From Lunatimonas sp. (lineage in GTDB: Bacteria; Bacteroidota; Bacteroidia; Cytophagales; Cyclobacteriaceae): a DNA stretch of 59,374 nucleotides. Made by a program: the position numbers and the translations under genes. The DNA lies in assembly GCF_020832325.1 (NCBI RefSeq), contig NZ_JAFIEU010000048.1:1-59374 (forward strand), written 5' to 3'. Each line of letters begins with the position of its first letter. Position 1 is the stretch's first letter. Below the pieces are notes generated by a model. It did not search any database, had not been told where the DNA came from, and was given only the letters and a program-made list of their open reading frames with translations. Of this stretch, positions 9,552 through 19,505 are shown in pieces.

Positions 9552-10367
9552 TTACTTGAGTTTCTGCAAGGTCTCGGACATTTCATCCCGAAGCTTGATG
9601 GCTTCTTTTTTAGCCACCTGGGCAAAATCCCTATCCGATGAGGCGTAAATGATTCCCCTTGAGGAGTTGACCAAAATGCCCACGTCAGGGTTCATCCCGT
9701 GCAGTGCTACGTCTTGTAAGGATCCGCCCTGGGCACCTACTCCCGGAACCAATAGAAAATGTTCTGGGATAATTCTCCGTACTTCGGCAATCTTTTCCCC
9801 CCGGGTAGCCCCGACCACATACATCATATTCTCCGGCGTACCCCAATCTTTGCTTTTGAGTAAAACTTCTTCAAACAACTGTCTGCCGGTGCTGTCCTGG
9901 AAAAGCTGAAAATCCGCACTACCAATATTGGAGGTAAGTGCGAGCAAAATGACCCATTTATCTTCAAAACCCAAAAAAGGTGTAACGCTGTCTTTTCCCA
10001 TGTAGGGAGCGACGGTGACGGCATCGGCATGCAGCGTGTCAAAAAAGGCCTTGGCATACAGGTTAGACGTATTGCCTATGTCTCCGCGTTTTGCATCCGC
10101 AATTTTCAAAACGGAAGAGGGTAGGTAGTCCAACGTTCTTTCCAGACTCTCCCAGCCCTTAGTGCCCAGAGCCTCGTAAAAAGCCGTGTTGGGCTTGTAA
10201 GCAACTGCGTAATCGATCGTTTCGTCGATGATAGCTTTGTTAAACGCAAAGAAGGGGTCTTTTTCCTTGTGTAAGTGGGCTGGGATTTTGTCCATACTCG
10301 GATCCAGTCCTACGCATAAATAGGACTGTTTTTCCCGAATCTGGGTCACTAATTGATGTTTGTTCAT
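9552..10367 (-). CDS. pyrF: Orotidine-5'-phosphate decarboxylase (long type)
   Basis: 271 residues, the size of the type 2 family. [14 protein letters not shown] opens the barrel, the catalytic [10 protein letters not shown] motif holds the Asp-x-Lys-x-x-Asp triad near residue 93, and VPGVGAQGG with NSSRGIIYA forms the phosphate-binding end. It catalyses the last step of UMP synthesis. It lies with pyrD (dihydroorotate dehydrogenase) 3 kb upstream on the same strand, separated by lolA and ftsK, so the pyrimidine genes are close but not a dedicated operon. Confidence 0.95.
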   Translation of the reverse strand: MNKHQLVTQIREKQSYLCVGLDPSMDKIPAHLHKEKDPFFAFNKAIIDETIDYAVAYKPNTAFYEALGTKGWESLERTLDYLPSSVLKIADAKRGDIGNTSNLYAKAFFDTLHADAVTVAPYMGKDSVTPFLGFEDKWVILLALTSNIGSADFQLFQDSTGRQLFEEVLLKSKDWGTPENMMYVVGATRGEKIAEVRRIIPEHFLLVPGVGAQGGSLQDVALHGMNPDVGILVNSSRGIIYASSDRDFAQVAKKEAIKLRDEMSETLQKLK

Positions 10368-10402
10368 AGATTGAAAAGTTCGGAAGAATGGAATATGCAG
10401 AT

Positions 10403-11056
10403 TTAGCGCAGGTCGATCACTTCGACTTTGCTGTTGGCTTTGAAATCGAATACAAAGTACTCATTAGGAAGGGGCTCATTTTTACGCACCTCTTTGAATT
10501 TGTACAGGAATATCCCGCCCACATCATCTTTAATCTCCCAGGCTAGGAGGTCTTTTTGGTTTTTCTCGATATACAGTTTTACTTCCTTAAATTGAGAGCC
10601 TTTTTTATCTGTAGTGAGTAGGATTTCGTACACGGGCTTCCGGTCCATCGTCTTTTCACCCAGCAACTTGGAGTTATAGCCTCGCTGGTAAATGGTGTAT
10701 ATATTGGAGGGAGTGAGTTCGTCGCTGTCTTTGTCCACGCTGTTGATGGTCACTTCTTCATACTTGCTGGATTTTATGTAGGTCCAAACAGTATTCCCGT
10801 CGTTGTAAATCTCCTGATCGTCCAACACCAAACGGTACTTATCTCCCTTAACGGAAACTTCTCCAGTATTGGTTTGGATCACGCCATCTGTATCTGTGGA
10901 GTAGGTGTATTCGAAGGTGGCCTTAAATCCGTTTAGCTCCTGATACCTCTCGCTAACTTCGGTTAAAATGGTCTGCGCGCGTTGGTCCGTTTGCCCCAGT
11001 GTGTCTAGAGATACCGCGGCAATCAGGAAGCTGACTAAAATGGCTGATTTCAACAT
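10403..11056 (-). CDS. lolA: Outer-membrane lipoprotein carrier protein, LolA-like
   Basis: 217 residues with a signal peptide ending near LDTLGQ. The mature part has the LolA pattern: a helix with [17 protein letters not shown], then strands with [29 protein letters not shown] and a Lys-rich segment. LolA ferries lipoproteins through the periplasm from LolCDE to the outer membrane. It begins 21 bases after ftsK ends, and the pair ftsK-lolA on the minus strand is likely one transcript with pyrF. Confidence 0.87.
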   Translation of the reverse strand: MLKSAILVSFLIAAVSLDTLGQTDQRAQTILTEVSERYQELNGFKATFEYTYSTDTDGVIQTNTGEVSVKGDKYRLVLDDQEIYNDGNTVWTYIKSSKYEEVTINSVDKDSDELTPSNIYTIYQRGYNSKLLGEKTMDRKPVYEILLTTDKKGSQFKEVKLYIEKNQKDLLAWEIKDDVGGIFLYKFKEVRKNEPLPNEYFVFDFKANSKVEVIDLR

Positions 11057-11076
11057 GTGTATAGGTTACTTAATTG

Positions 11077-13557
11077 TTATAGGCTGTTCAATAATTGTTC
11101 CAAACTATTTTCGTCCTGAATGAGCACTTCTCGGGCCTTGCTACCTTCAAAGGGTCCAACAATTCCGGCGGCTTCCAGTTGATCCACAATCCTACCTGCG
11201 CGATTGTAGCCGAGTTTTAACTTGCGCTGTATCAGCGATGTACTGCCCTGCTGATGCCTGACGATCAGGCGCGCGGCATCGTCAAACAACGGATCCCGGT
11301 CGTCCAGATCGATATCACCGATGCCGCCGTCACCATCTTCTCCGACAAATTCCGGCAAGAGGTACGCATCGCTGTATCCCCGTTGCTCGCCAATCCAATC
11401 GCAAACACGATCCACCTCAGGGGTGTCCAAAAATGCGCATTGTAGGCGGATCACGTCCGAACCCATGGATAGCAACATGTCTCCCATGCCGATCAACTGC
11501 TCTGCGCCACCTGCGTCCAGAATGGTGCGGCTATCGATTTTCGAGGTTACCCGAAAAGAAAGCCTGGCCGGGAAATTTGCTTTGATAATACCGGTGATCA
11601 CATTTACCGAGGGGCGCTGTGTAGCGACCACCAAATGGATGCCAATGGCTCGGGCTAGCTGGGCCAAGCGCGCTATTGGGCCTTCAATTTCCTTGCCCGC
11701 AGTCATCATCAGGTCAGCCAACTCATCTATTACCAAGACAATATAAGGCATAAACTGATGTCCCTTCTCAGGGTTTAGCTTTCGGGCAACAAACTTTTCG
11801 TTGTATTCTTTTAAATTTCTACAGCCGGCGTCTTTGAGTAGGTCGTACCGGTTATCCATCTCAATACACAGAGAATTGAGCGTGTAAATAACTTTCTTAG
11901 TGTCAGTGATTATGGCTTCCTCGGCATTGGGAAGTTTGGCCAAAAAGTGCCGTTCAATCTTGTTGAACAGTGTGAGCTCTACCTTTTTGGGGTCTACTAA
12001 AACCAGTTTGAGCTGAGAAGGGTGTTTCTTATAAATCAACGAAGCCAGGATCATGTTTAACCCGACGGACTTTCCCTGCCCCGTAGCACCCGCCATCAAC
12101 AGGTGGGGCATTTTGGCCAGATCGACCACAAACACTTCGTTTGAGATGGTCTTACCAAGCGCTACCGGCAGGTCTTTGTCGCTGCGCATGAATTTTTCCG
12201 TGCCCAATACCGACCGAGCTGCCACAAGTTCCCGGTTTTTATTGGGTACTTCAATACCTATGGTACCCTTGCCGGGAATCGGTGCAATGATACGTATTCC
12301 CAGCGCTGCCAAACTCAGTGCAATGTCATCTTCCAAGTTTTTTATTTTGCTGATTTTTACGCCGGGATCCGGAATGATCTCATATAGGGTAACCGTCGGG
12401 CCGATCGTCGCCTTGATTTCCTGAATGCCAATTTTGAAGTTGACCAGGGTTTCCACGATCTTATTCTTATTCTCCTCTAGTTCCTGTCTGCTTACGGTTA
12501 CCCGTTGCTGATCGTGTTCGTTCAGGAGGTCTAAGGTGGGATACTGGTAGCTAGGCAGATCCAATGTCGGATCGTAGGGAGAAAGATTCTCTACTTTGTC
12601 AGCAGTTTTCTCCGTTCCCTGCGGAACCTCCACGGAAAACCGGTCCGATGCCGTTTCACTCGTTTCCTCTACCTCCTGCTTTTTGGAGGGGGTCGGGTCT
12701 AAGCGAACAGATGTATCTGGACCTTTTTTTGGCGGAGCTACTTCATTGGTACTGACCTTCCAACTGGACTCGTCCGGTATTTCGTCCAGCTCCTCCTCAT
12801 CCAACTCTTCTTCCTCTAGGTCCGACAATTCGTCCGTTGGATATTTTTCAGAAGATCTGTTCCTATTGGTAGGCAAAACCTCGTCCTCCCCGTTTTCCGA
12901 AGCACCTTCTTTTTGGGACTCAGTGAACCAACTGAGCCGGTCTATGTCGTAGAAGAAGATGACAAAAATAAGCAGGGAAGCAAAGATGACAATCAAAGTG
13001 CCCCAACCCAAAAATCCGTCTGCCAGTAACGCAAGTTCGTAGCCGAGACCGCCACTTAGAAATCCCAAGTAGCTGACACCGTCCATCAAATGGACCACAT
13101 AGCCCAACAGAAGACCCAGCCAAATGACAAAAAATAGCGCAAATACACTAAATCTGGACAGCGATAGCAGATTCCTCTTAAAAGAAAGCCTAAAGCCAAC
13201 TAAAAACAAAAACGGTGGGAGAAACAAGGCTCCCAATCCAAACCAGCGAAAAATAAACTGATGGGAAATCCAAGCCCCTGTAAATCCAAGCCAGTTTTCC
13301 ACCTCACCTACCCGAGTCGACACGGGACCTCCGTCATTGTTGACCACGACGCTCTGATCTGCCTGCCCAGAAAATAGGTAACTTAAGAATGCCAACATAA
13401 AGAACACAGCCACAAAAATCAGTAACACCCCAGTGGCAACACCCCATCGTTTGTCCTTTAGAAAGGCAAAGCGGAGCTTACTGGGAGCCTTTTTCGGAGC
13501 TCCAGAGGCTTTTGGATTTTTGGTAAAAGTGTTCTTCTTATAGGTATTAGCAGCCAT
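11077..13557 (-). CDS. ftsK: DNA translocase FtsK
   Basis: 826 residues. A basic N-terminus is followed by four hydrophobic segments (about residues 40-200), then an acidic, low-complexity linker (EEEELDEEELDE) that is shorter than in Enterobacteria. The motor contains Walker A ATGQGKSVGLN and Walker B VLVIDELADLM, and the C-terminal winged-helix gamma domain (SLIQRKLKLGYNRAGRIVDQ) that reads KOPS-like orientation signals. FtsK pumps chromosomes at the division septum and activates XerCD; xerD-like recombinase lies 1.2 kb upstream. Confidence 0.95.
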   Translation of the reverse strand: MAANTYKKNTFTKNPKASGAPKKAPSKLRFAFLKDKRWGVATGVLLIFVAVFFMLAFLSYLFSGQADQSVVVNNDGGPVSTRVGEVENWLGFTGAWISHQFIFRWFGLGALFLPPFLFLVGFRLSFKRNLLSLSRFSVFALFFVIWLGLLLGYVVHLMDGVSYLGFLSGGLGYELALLADGFLGWGTLIVIFASLLIFVIFFYDIDRLSWFTESQKEGASENGEDEVLPTNRNRSSEKYPTDELSDLEEEELDEEELDEIPDESSWKVSTNEVAPPKKGPDTSVRLDPTPSKKQEVEETSETASDRFSVEVPQGTEKTADKVENLSPYDPTLDLPSYQYPTLDLLNEHDQQRVTVSRQELEENKNKIVETLVNFKIGIQEIKATIGPTVTLYEIIPDPGVKISKIKNLEDDIALSLAALGIRIIAPIPGKGTIGIEVPNKNRELVAARSVLGTEKFMRSDKDLPVALGKTISNEVFVVDLAKMPHLLMAGATGQGKSVGLNMILASLIYKKHPSQLKLVLVDPKKVELTLFNKIERHFLAKLPNAEEAIITDTKKVIYTLNSLCIEMDNRYDLLKDAGCRNLKEYNEKFVARKLNPEKGHQFMPYIVLVIDELADLMMTAGKEIEGPIARLAQLARAIGIHLVVATQRPSVNVITGIIKANFPARLSFRVTSKIDSRTILDAGGAEQLIGMGDMLLSMGSDVIRLQCAFLDTPEVDRVCDWIGEQRGYSDAYLLPEFVGEDGDGGIGDIDLDDRDPLFDDAARLIVRHQQGSTSLIQRKLKLGYNRAGRIVDQLEAAGIVGPFEGSKAREVLIQDENSLEQLLNSL

Positions 13558-13607
13558 TTATTCCAAGTTTGTACACTTTCGGCATAAAGTAAGTAAAAAT
13601 TTAAATT

Positions 13608-14657
13608 TTAATTGGATGAGCCCTGATAAAATCGGGCCAATCCCTGCTTTATTTTTTTCACCAAGCCTGGCCCCTCATAGATCATGCCCGTGTAGATTTG
13701 GATCAGCGAGGCCCCGGCCTCCAGTTTTTCTAAGGCATCTTCTGCGGAAAATATCCCTCCTACGCCGATAATCGGAAACCTTCCCCCGCTTTTTTCGGAA
13801 ATGTAGCGAATGATTTCCGTGCTTCGCTCCCTTAGAGGGCGCCCACTGACTCCGCCGGCACCAATGGATTCCAATTGCTTGACATCGGTATGGAGGTTGC
13901 CACGGTTTAGCGTGGTGTTGGTAGCGATGAGTCCGTCTATGCCCGTTTCTAAAACGATTTCCACGATGTCATCGAGCTGACCGTTGGTGAGATCCGGCGC
14001 TATTTTCAGTAGGATAGGCTTGGGTTTTTCTTTTCGGTCATTCGCGTTTTTCACGGCAGTTAGCAGCTTCTTCAGGGGTTCTTTTTCCTGCAAGTCCCGG
14101 AGGTTGGGGGTATTTGGAGAACTCACATTTACCACGAAATAATCCACGTAGGCATGTAATGCTTCCAAGCAGTACAGGTAATCGCTTTCGGCATCCTCAT
14201 TTAGGGTTAACTTGTTTTTGCCGATGTTGCCGCCTATCACGATGGTAGATTTTCGTTTTTTGAGCCGCTTTACTGCTTTTTCCACTCCTCCATTGTTGAA
14301 TCCCATCCGATTGATTAGGCCAGCATCGGTGGGCAGTCGAAACAAACGGGGTTTTGGGTTACCTTCCTGGCCCTTTGGCGTTAGGGTTCCAATTTCAATA
14401 AACCCAAACCCGAGCTTTGCCATGTCGTCAATCACTTTGGCGTCTTTATCAAAACCAGCAGCAAGGCCCACCGGGTTTTTGAACTTGATACCAAAAACTT
14501 CCCGTTCCAATGTTGGGTCTTCAAACTTGTATACGCGTTCAATAATCGATCCAATGATCGGCAGTCCAAAGGTTTTTCTAATCCAAGAGAAGGTGATTTC
14601 GTGGATTTTTTCTGGAGACTGAAGAAATAATATCGGCTTAATGATCGATTTATACAC
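13608..14657 (-). CDS. pyrD: Quinone-dependent dihydroorotate dehydrogenase
   Basis: 349 residues, class 2. An N-terminal amphipathic segment ([22 protein letters not shown]) fits the membrane-association helix. Then [38 protein letters not shown], the flavin/catalytic [15 protein letters not shown] (Ser base of class 2) and [12 protein letters not shown] near the end. It oxidises dihydroorotate to orotate and passes electrons to menaquinone. Minus strand, 50 bases before ftsK and 130 bases after the recombinase gene. Confidence 0.95.
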   Translation of the reverse strand: MYKSIIKPILFLQSPEKIHEITFSWIRKTFGLPIIGSIIERVYKFEDPTLEREVFGIKFKNPVGLAAGFDKDAKVIDDMAKLGFGFIEIGTLTPKGQEGNPKPRLFRLPTDAGLINRMGFNNGGVEKAVKRLKKRKSTIVIGGNIGKNKLTLNEDAESDYLYCLEALHAYVDYFVVNVSSPNTPNLRDLQEKEPLKKLLTAVKNANDRKEKPKPILLKIAPDLTNGQLDDIVEIVLETGIDGLIATNTTLNRGNLHTDVKQLESIGAGGVSGRPLRERSTEIIRYISEKSGGRFPIIGVGGIFSAEDALEKLEAGASLIQIYTGMIYEGPGLVKKIKQGLARFYQGSSN

Positions 14658-14790
14658 GGGTGCTAAGGTTTTTTCAAGTTGCTAAATTATGGTTTTAAAG
14701 TGAAAAAGGGTTACTGGCTTGGCTAAATAATGTTGATTCTGAGATCAGAAGGTGGGTTAAAAGTACTCGTGGTCAGTTGCTTAGGATCAA

Positions 14791-15693
14791 CTACTTCCGG
14801 GGATGAAATTCATTTAGCACCTGGCGAAGGTAATCGCGGTCTAGGTGGGTATAGATTTCAGTGGTCGTAATACTCTCATGCCCCAGCATGTCCTGCACGG
14901 CCCGTAGGTCAGCGCCTCCTTCTACCAGATGGGTAGCAAAGCTATGGCGGAAAGTGTGAGGGCTGATGCGCTTGTGGATACCCGCCTCCGCTGCGAGTTT
15001 TTTGATGATTAAAAAGACCATCACCCGTGTCAATTTCTTTCCTCTACGGTTGAGAAATACGAAGTCCTCGTGCCCTTTTGCAATTGACTGAAAATTCCTG
15101 ACTTCTTTGAGGTACAAGTTTAGGTATTTTTTGGCATCGGACCCTACCGGGACCAGTCGCTCTTTGTTCCCTTTTCCTAAAATCCGTAAAAATCCGATTT
15201 CTTCATAAATCTGACTGATCTTCAAATCCACCAGTTCGGATACGCGGAGACCAGAACTGTAAAGTACCTCGAGCATGGCGCGGTTTCGATGTCCCTCCGG
15301 GCTTCCCAAAGGAATTGTTTCCAACAGATGTACGATTTCCTGGTAGCTAAGCGTCTCCGGCAGCTTGCGGGTAAGTTTGGGCGATTCCAGCAGTTGGGCT
15401 GGGTTTTCTGTGATCTTATCCTCGTATACCAAGTACTTGAAAAAGGCCTTGATTCCAGAGAGGATGCGGGCATGGGTAAACTCGGAGACCTGTAAGTCTG
15501 CCAGCATATGAACAAAGGGCCGAAGATGTTCGACACGGACATCCATCGGATTGATCTGGGGGTATTCGCTTTGGATGAAGCGGGAGAGTTTTTCGATGTC
15601 CTGTTGGTAGGCCAAAATGGAATTGGGGCTGAGGGACCGTTCTATCTTCAGGTAGTATTCAAATGCCCGGATCTCTTTCTCCCAATGATTCAT
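14791..15693 (-). CDS. xerD: Tyrosine recombinase XerD-type
   Basis: 300 residues. An N-terminal SAM-like DNA-binding domain (about 1-95) precedes the catalytic domain: Arg in SSGLRVSELVDL, Lys in the beta hairpin, HTFRHSFATHLVEGG with the His-x-x-Arg pair, GHESITTTEIYTH with the second His and the nucleophilic Tyr. Length and lack of a phage context point to the chromosome-dimer-resolving XerC/XerD rather than an integrase. ftsK lies nearby on the same strand. I did not see an obvious dif site in this window. Confidence 0.9.
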   Translation of the reverse strand: MNHWEKEIRAFEYYLKIERSLSPNSILAYQQDIEKLSRFIQSEYPQINPMDVRVEHLRPFVHMLADLQVSEFTHARILSGIKAFFKYLVYEDKITENPAQLLESPKLTRKLPETLSYQEIVHLLETIPLGSPEGHRNRAMLEVLYSSGLRVSELVDLKISQIYEEIGFLRILGKGNKERLVPVGSDAKKYLNLYLKEVRNFQSIAKGHEDFVFLNRRGKKLTRVMVFLIIKKLAAEAGIHKRISPHTFRHSFATHLVEGGADLRAVQDMLGHESITTTEIYTHLDRDYLRQVLNEFHPRK

Positions 15694-15711
15694 TTTTCAA
15701 ATGTATGAAAG

Positions 15712-15744
15712 AAAAAGGCCCGATACATTCACCGGGCCTCTTTT
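15712..15744 (-). terminator. Terminator after the Gfo/Idh gene
   Basis: AGGCCCG (15716-15722) pairs with CGGGCCT (15733-15739) and both sides are flanked by A/T runs. It sits 12 bases beyond the minus-strand Gfo/Idh gene end and just before the xerD start. Confidence 0.75.
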
Positions 15745-15755
15745 AATCGAACTTG

Positions 15756-16895
15756 TTACAGGGGTACCCTATTTCCGGTTTCAGCACTTTTTAGAATAGC
15801 TTCCACAATCCGGATGTCCCTCAATCCTTCTTCTCCGGGAACCAGAACTGGCTTGTTTTCGAGAATCGACTTGGCATCGTTGTCCATCTGCATGGCTTGC
15901 TGCATGGGGACTTCATACGGATGATTGATCTCACCCAAGGGGCTAGTGCCTTTCACGCCCGCATAGGCAGAGAAGGGCTCCATCGCTAGGATTCCCTGTT
16001 CGCATTCTACGGTCAGGAAATTTGTGTTTTCCGCAAAACTGGTTTTGATTTCCGCCATCACGCCTCCGGGAAACTCCAAAGTCGCCTCGACTACGTCCGC
16101 AAGACCATCCTGATAGATGTCAGGACGCGTAGAAATCGTTTTGGCCGAAACTACCGCGATAGGCTCCATCCCGGTGCCGCAACGGGCCCCCTGAATGGAG
16201 TACACTCCCATGTCGTAGATTACGCCGCCTCCCATTTCCTTTTTCTGTTTCCAGTGATCGGTGCGGTTTTCCCGATAACCGGCAGCACACTTCAGGCTCT
16301 TGACCTTGCCTAACTTGCCTTCGTTTATTATTCCACGGTATTCCTGTGTGTTGGGTTCATGATGAAGCCGGTAACCGATGGTGAGTTGAACGCCATTCTT
16401 TTTGCAAGCGTCGATCATGTTTTGACATTCTTGGGCAGTCACCGCCATGGGTTTTTCACACCATACATGTTTACCGGCATTTGCCGCCCGGATGACGTAT
16501 TCTTCATGCATCGAAGGTGGTAACACGACGTATATGGCATCAATGTCCGGGTTTTCCTTGATACGATCGAAATTTTCGTAGTTGTAAATGTTCTTATCCG
16601 GAATGCCGTATTTTTCCTTCCAAGCCGAAGCCTTCGAGGGTGTGCCCGTTACAATACCTGCGAGGTAGCAGTTTTCCGTTAGCTGCAATGCGGGTGCCAG
16701 TAGGTCGGTACTGTAATAGCCCAGCCCGACGAGTGCTACACCGACCTTACTTTTTTTGATGGGAGGGGTATCTCCCTCAGATGCTGTTTTTTCAGACTTT
16801 TGTGAGCAGGAGACCAGGATGCCGGGAGTCAATAGGGCGAGGCTGCCGCCTACTGCCATGGTTTTGAGGGCATCTCTGCGTTTGGTTGATTTCAT
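15756..16895 (-). CDS. Gfo/Idh/MocA family oxidoreductase, Tat-exported lipoprotein
   Basis: 379 residues. The N-terminus STKRRDALKTMAVGGSLAL has a twin-arginine pair and a hydrophobic run ending in ILVSC, so the protein is probably folded with its cofactor, exported by Tat and lipid-anchored. The mature domain starts VGVALVGLGYYST (NAD(P)-binding), with the family EKPMAVTAQEC motif (catalytic Lys) and a C-terminal beta-sheet domain. Related proteins act on sugars or inositols; the substrate is not evident here as the gene stands alone with its own terminator. Confidence 0.88.
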   Translation of the reverse strand: MKSTKRRDALKTMAVGGSLALLTPGILVSCSQKSEKTASEGDTPPIKKSKVGVALVGLGYYSTDLLAPALQLTENCYLAGIVTGTPSKASAWKEKYGIPDKNIYNYENFDRIKENPDIDAIYVVLPPSMHEEYVIRAANAGKHVWCEKPMAVTAQECQNMIDACKKNGVQLTIGYRLHHEPNTQEYRGIINEGKLGKVKSLKCAAGYRENRTDHWKQKKEMGGGVIYDMGVYSIQGARCGTGMEPIAVVSAKTISTRPDIYQDGLADVVEATLEFPGGVMAEIKTSFAENTNFLTVECEQGILAMEPFSAYAGVKGTSPLGEINHPYEVPMQQAMQMDNDAKSILENKPVLVPGEEGLRDIRIVEAILKSAETGNRVPL

Positions 16896-17039
16896 GGATA
16901 GTTTTGGTTATCGGTTAATACAGGTTTGATGGATTCTATCGGTACCATCGGTACCCGATAAAAATGTCAATATACACATTAATCTTCCTTCGTTCAACAG
17001 TTTGGGTTACTGGATACGGACAGGTTCGTTCATCTTGGA

Positions 17040-17071
17040 TTTGCCTACCCCTTTAAAATAGCCTAATTTTA
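17040..17071 (+). promoter_or_regulatory. Bacteroidota-type promoter for the GT2 gene
   Basis: TTTG at 17040-17043 and TAATTTTA at 17064-17071 with 20 bases between, close to the TTTG / TAnnTTTG consensus of the major Bacteroidota sigma factor, ending 15 bases before the ATG. Confidence 0.45.
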
Positions 17072-17086
17072 CGGAAATTTATTTTT

Positions 17087-18028
17087 ATGCCCACACCGGA
17101 GATTTCAGTCGTAGTAACCGTATTCAACGAGGAAAAGAATATTCAGCCTTTGCTGGAAGCAACCTACGCTGCGCTTCAGCACCTGGATTACGAGCTCATT
17201 TTGGTAGATGATGGCTCGACAGACGGTACCGTAAGCGAGGTGAAGCGGCTGGCAAACGACCGCACGTCACTGTTGATTTTTAACCGAAACTACGGGCAGA
17301 CTACTGCTTTGGCGGCGGGTATAGACCAAGCCACAGGTCGGTATCTGGCTACGATGGACGGTGATCTACAAAATGACCCCAGTGATATTCCCATGATGTT
17401 GGAAAAAGCCAAATCGGAAAATTGGGATGTGGTGGCAGGTCGAAGAGCGAACCGCAAGGATGGTTTTGTGCTCCGGAAGGTACCCAGTAAAATAGCCAAC
17501 TGGGTGATCAGGAACACCACCAAGGTATATTTGACCGATTATGGATGTACCCTGAGGGTATATAAAGCCCATATAGCCCAACATATGGGATTGTATGGAG
17601 AGCTGCATAGATTCATCCCCGTCCTGGCCAAGCAACAGGGGGCCAAGATGACGGAGGTAGATGTAAAACACCACCCCCGCATACACGGGCAGTCAAACTA
17701 TGGAATAGGACGGACTTTCAAAGTCATGGCGGACTTGATCCTCATGCTATTCTTCCAAAAGTATTTCCAACGTCCCATCCATGTTTTTGGAACGGCGGGG
17801 TTATTGGCCTTTTTTCTCGGAGTGTTGGTCAATATATACCTGCTAATTCTGAAAATCATTGGGGAAGATATCTGGGGAAGGCCCATCTTGTTGGCGGGCT
17901 TCATTTTGCTGCTAGGGGGGATTCAGTTGATTACTACCGGCATCATCGCCGAGATCATCGTGCGAACCTATTTCGAATCTCAGGATAAGAAGACCTACCG
18001 GGTCAAAGAAATTTTCAAAGGTGAATAG
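17087..18028 (+). CDS. Family 2 glycosyltransferase (DPM/GtrB-like)
   Basis: 313 residues. The GT-A domain begins ISVVVTVFNEEKNIQPLL, with DDGSTDGT, the metal-binding DGDLQNDP and GCTLRVYK. Two hydrophobic segments follow near residues 228-250 and 265-285, giving the DPM/GtrB topology that loads a sugar onto undecaprenyl or dolichyl phosphate. The end overlaps the next gene by 8 bases, and the pairing with a flippase-like membrane protein suggests a lipid-linked sugar pathway. Acceptor and sugar are not determined. Confidence 0.9.
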   Translation: MPTPEISVVVTVFNEEKNIQPLLEATYAALQHLDYELILVDDGSTDGTVSEVKRLANDRTSLLIFNRNYGQTTALAAGIDQATGRYLATMDGDLQNDPSDIPMMLEKAKSENWDVVAGRRANRKDGFVLRKVPSKIANWVIRNTTKVYLTDYGCTLRVYKAHIAQHMGLYGELHRFIPVLAKQQGAKMTEVDVKHHPRIHGQSNYGIGRTFKVMADLILMLFFQKYFQRPIHVFGTAGLLAFFLGVLVNIYLLILKIIGEDIWGRPILLAGFILLLGGIQLITTGIIAEIIVRTYFESQDKKTYRVKEIFKGE

Positions 18029-18896
18029 CAAGCCCGTCAAATTGCTGGTTAAGCTGTTGTTGACGGCGGTAGCGGTCTACCTGGTAGTGTCCAAGATCGA
18101 TACTCAGACTACTTGGAGCGTGATCAAAGAGGCGGATTTTGGCTGGCTGGGTTTAGCTTTACTGTTTTATGTGGCATCCAAGGTATTCTGCGCCTTCCGA
18201 TTAAATGGCTATTTTAGGGATATGGGGGTATACCTGCCCGAATGGCAAAACCTCAAGCTGTACGCTATCGGGATGTTTTACAATCTCTTTCTACCCGGGG
18301 GTATCGGGGGCGACGGATACAAGGTTTACTTGCTCAAACGCCGTTTTCAGGCACCGGTGAAACAGCTCATTCAAGCCGTGGTGCTTGACCGTGGTAACGG
18401 GTTGGCCGTTTTGGTTTTTTTATTGTTTGCGCTGCTTGTCGTCGTGGAAGTTGATTGGGCTTTCCCGGTTTCTCAATGGATACTCGGCGCTTTAGGCATG
18501 TTTATGGTCACCGTTGGACTGTATCTAACCATGATCTTATTTTTTAAAGATTTTATGGGAAGTATCTTTAGTACCACCGCTTACTCTGCATTGAATCAAG
18601 TGTTGCAGTTGTTTAGTGCATTTTTTATTCTACGATCGCTGGGGATCCACGATCAGGAAGCGACCTACCTACTGGTTTTTTTGGTTTCCAGTATTATCTC
18701 GGTGCTCCCGCTGACAATAGGTGGCGTAGGGGCCCGCGAACTTGTGTTTGTGTATGCACACGGTTACGTGGGAATAGACAAGAATGCCGCAGTTGCCTTT
18801 AGTGTGGTCTTTTTTGTGATCGCGGCCTTCACTTCTCTTAGTGGTATTTTCTTTAAGTTTGACAGCGAGATGCCTGTTAATGAGCGTCTTCATTAG
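18021..18896 (+). CDS. LPG_synthase_TM (UPF0104) family membrane protein
   Basis: 291 residues, starting at a GTG at 18021 that overlaps the preceding stop codon, which fits translational coupling with the glycosyltransferase. About seven to eight hydrophobic segments. The family signatures are the YNLFLPGGIGGDGYKVY loop, DRGNGLAVLVF, and LPLTIGGVGARELVFVY near the C-terminus, as in the membrane half of lysylphosphatidylglycerol synthases and in stand-alone flippase-like proteins. Probably acts with its neighbour in moving or modifying a glycolipid; this is inferred from pairing. Confidence 0.85.
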   Translation: MNSKPVKLLVKLLLTAVAVYLVVSKIDTQTTWSVIKEADFGWLGLALLFYVASKVFCAFRLNGYFRDMGVYLPEWQNLKLYAIGMFYNLFLPGGIGGDGYKVYLLKRRFQAPVKQLIQAVVLDRGNGLAVLVFLLFALLVVVEVDWAFPVSQWILGALGMFMVTVGLYLTMILFFKDFMGSIFSTTAYSALNQVLQLFSAFFILRSLGIHDQEATYLLVFLVSSIISVLPLTIGGVGARELVFVYAHGYVGIDKNAAVAFSVVFFVIAAFTSLSGIFFKFDSEMPVNERLH

Positions 18897-19041
18897 CGAT
18901 TTTCTGATATTTTTGAGAGTAGGAGGTGCTTTTCTAGGGGAGTGATTTTTTCCTTTCGAGAAAAAATGTTCCATTTTTCTTCGTAGCCAAAATCCAATGG
19001 GCTGGTTCACTCCGTATGTCCTTTCAAAATCAGAAAATGAC

Positions 19042-19473
19042 ATGATGATAAAGCGGATTGTAATTGGAGCATTGGTTTTGGCGGGAGTTTTAGTAGTCGT
19101 ATTGGCTATGCATATATATATGGTCACCGCCAGCGAAGGTCAGAAGGGGCCTGTTTTTGCGATGGGCAAATTTATTTTTGAGCAGGAGTTGGATGCGGAG
19201 GCGCAGGCAGCGTTTTCCAGTGTGTTCAAAAAGCAGGAGGGGATCAAAGATGTTCGGATCAACCGGGATGCCGGATTCTTTATTTGCCTGTATGATCAAA
19301 AAAAATGGTCGACCGAAGCCATCATTCAATCCGTACAGGAACATTTTCAGGTCTCCGCATACCGGTACCATCCCAGCACTGAGGAGTTGGCAAGCAGCTG
19401 CCCAGCTTTCAGCAAGGATTCCTTCATCTATCGGTTGGGAGGTTTTTTTGAAAATCTATTTGCTAAACGATAA
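19042..19473 (+). CDS. Membrane-anchored small protein, HMA-like fold suspected
   Basis: 143 residues from ATG 19042 (an adjacent ATG at 19045 is equally possible); the longer frame from 18997 adds improbable sequence. A single N-terminal membrane segment (IVIGALVLAGVLVVVLAMHI) is followed by about 100 soluble residues whose order (helix, strand DVRINRDAGFFICLYD, helix STEAIIQSVQEHF, strand) resembles a heavy-metal-associated ferredoxin-like fold without the metal-binding CxxC. Not assigned to a named family. It is 32 bases before the globin-like lipoprotein and may be co-transcribed with it. Confidence 0.65.
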   Translation: MMIKRIVIGALVLAGVLVVVLAMHIYMVTASEGQKGPVFAMGKFIFEQELDAEAQAAFSSVFKKQEGIKDVRINRDAGFFICLYDQKKWSTEAIIQSVQEHFQVSAYRYHPSTEELASSCPAFSKDSFIYRLGGFFENLFAKR

Positions 19474-19505
19474 ATCAAATTAATCAAATTTAAACAAACA
19501 AGACG

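Noticed and set aside
11077-15693. dif-like site near ftsK and xerD
   Set aside because: No convincing 28-bp dif-type palindrome was found in the gaps.
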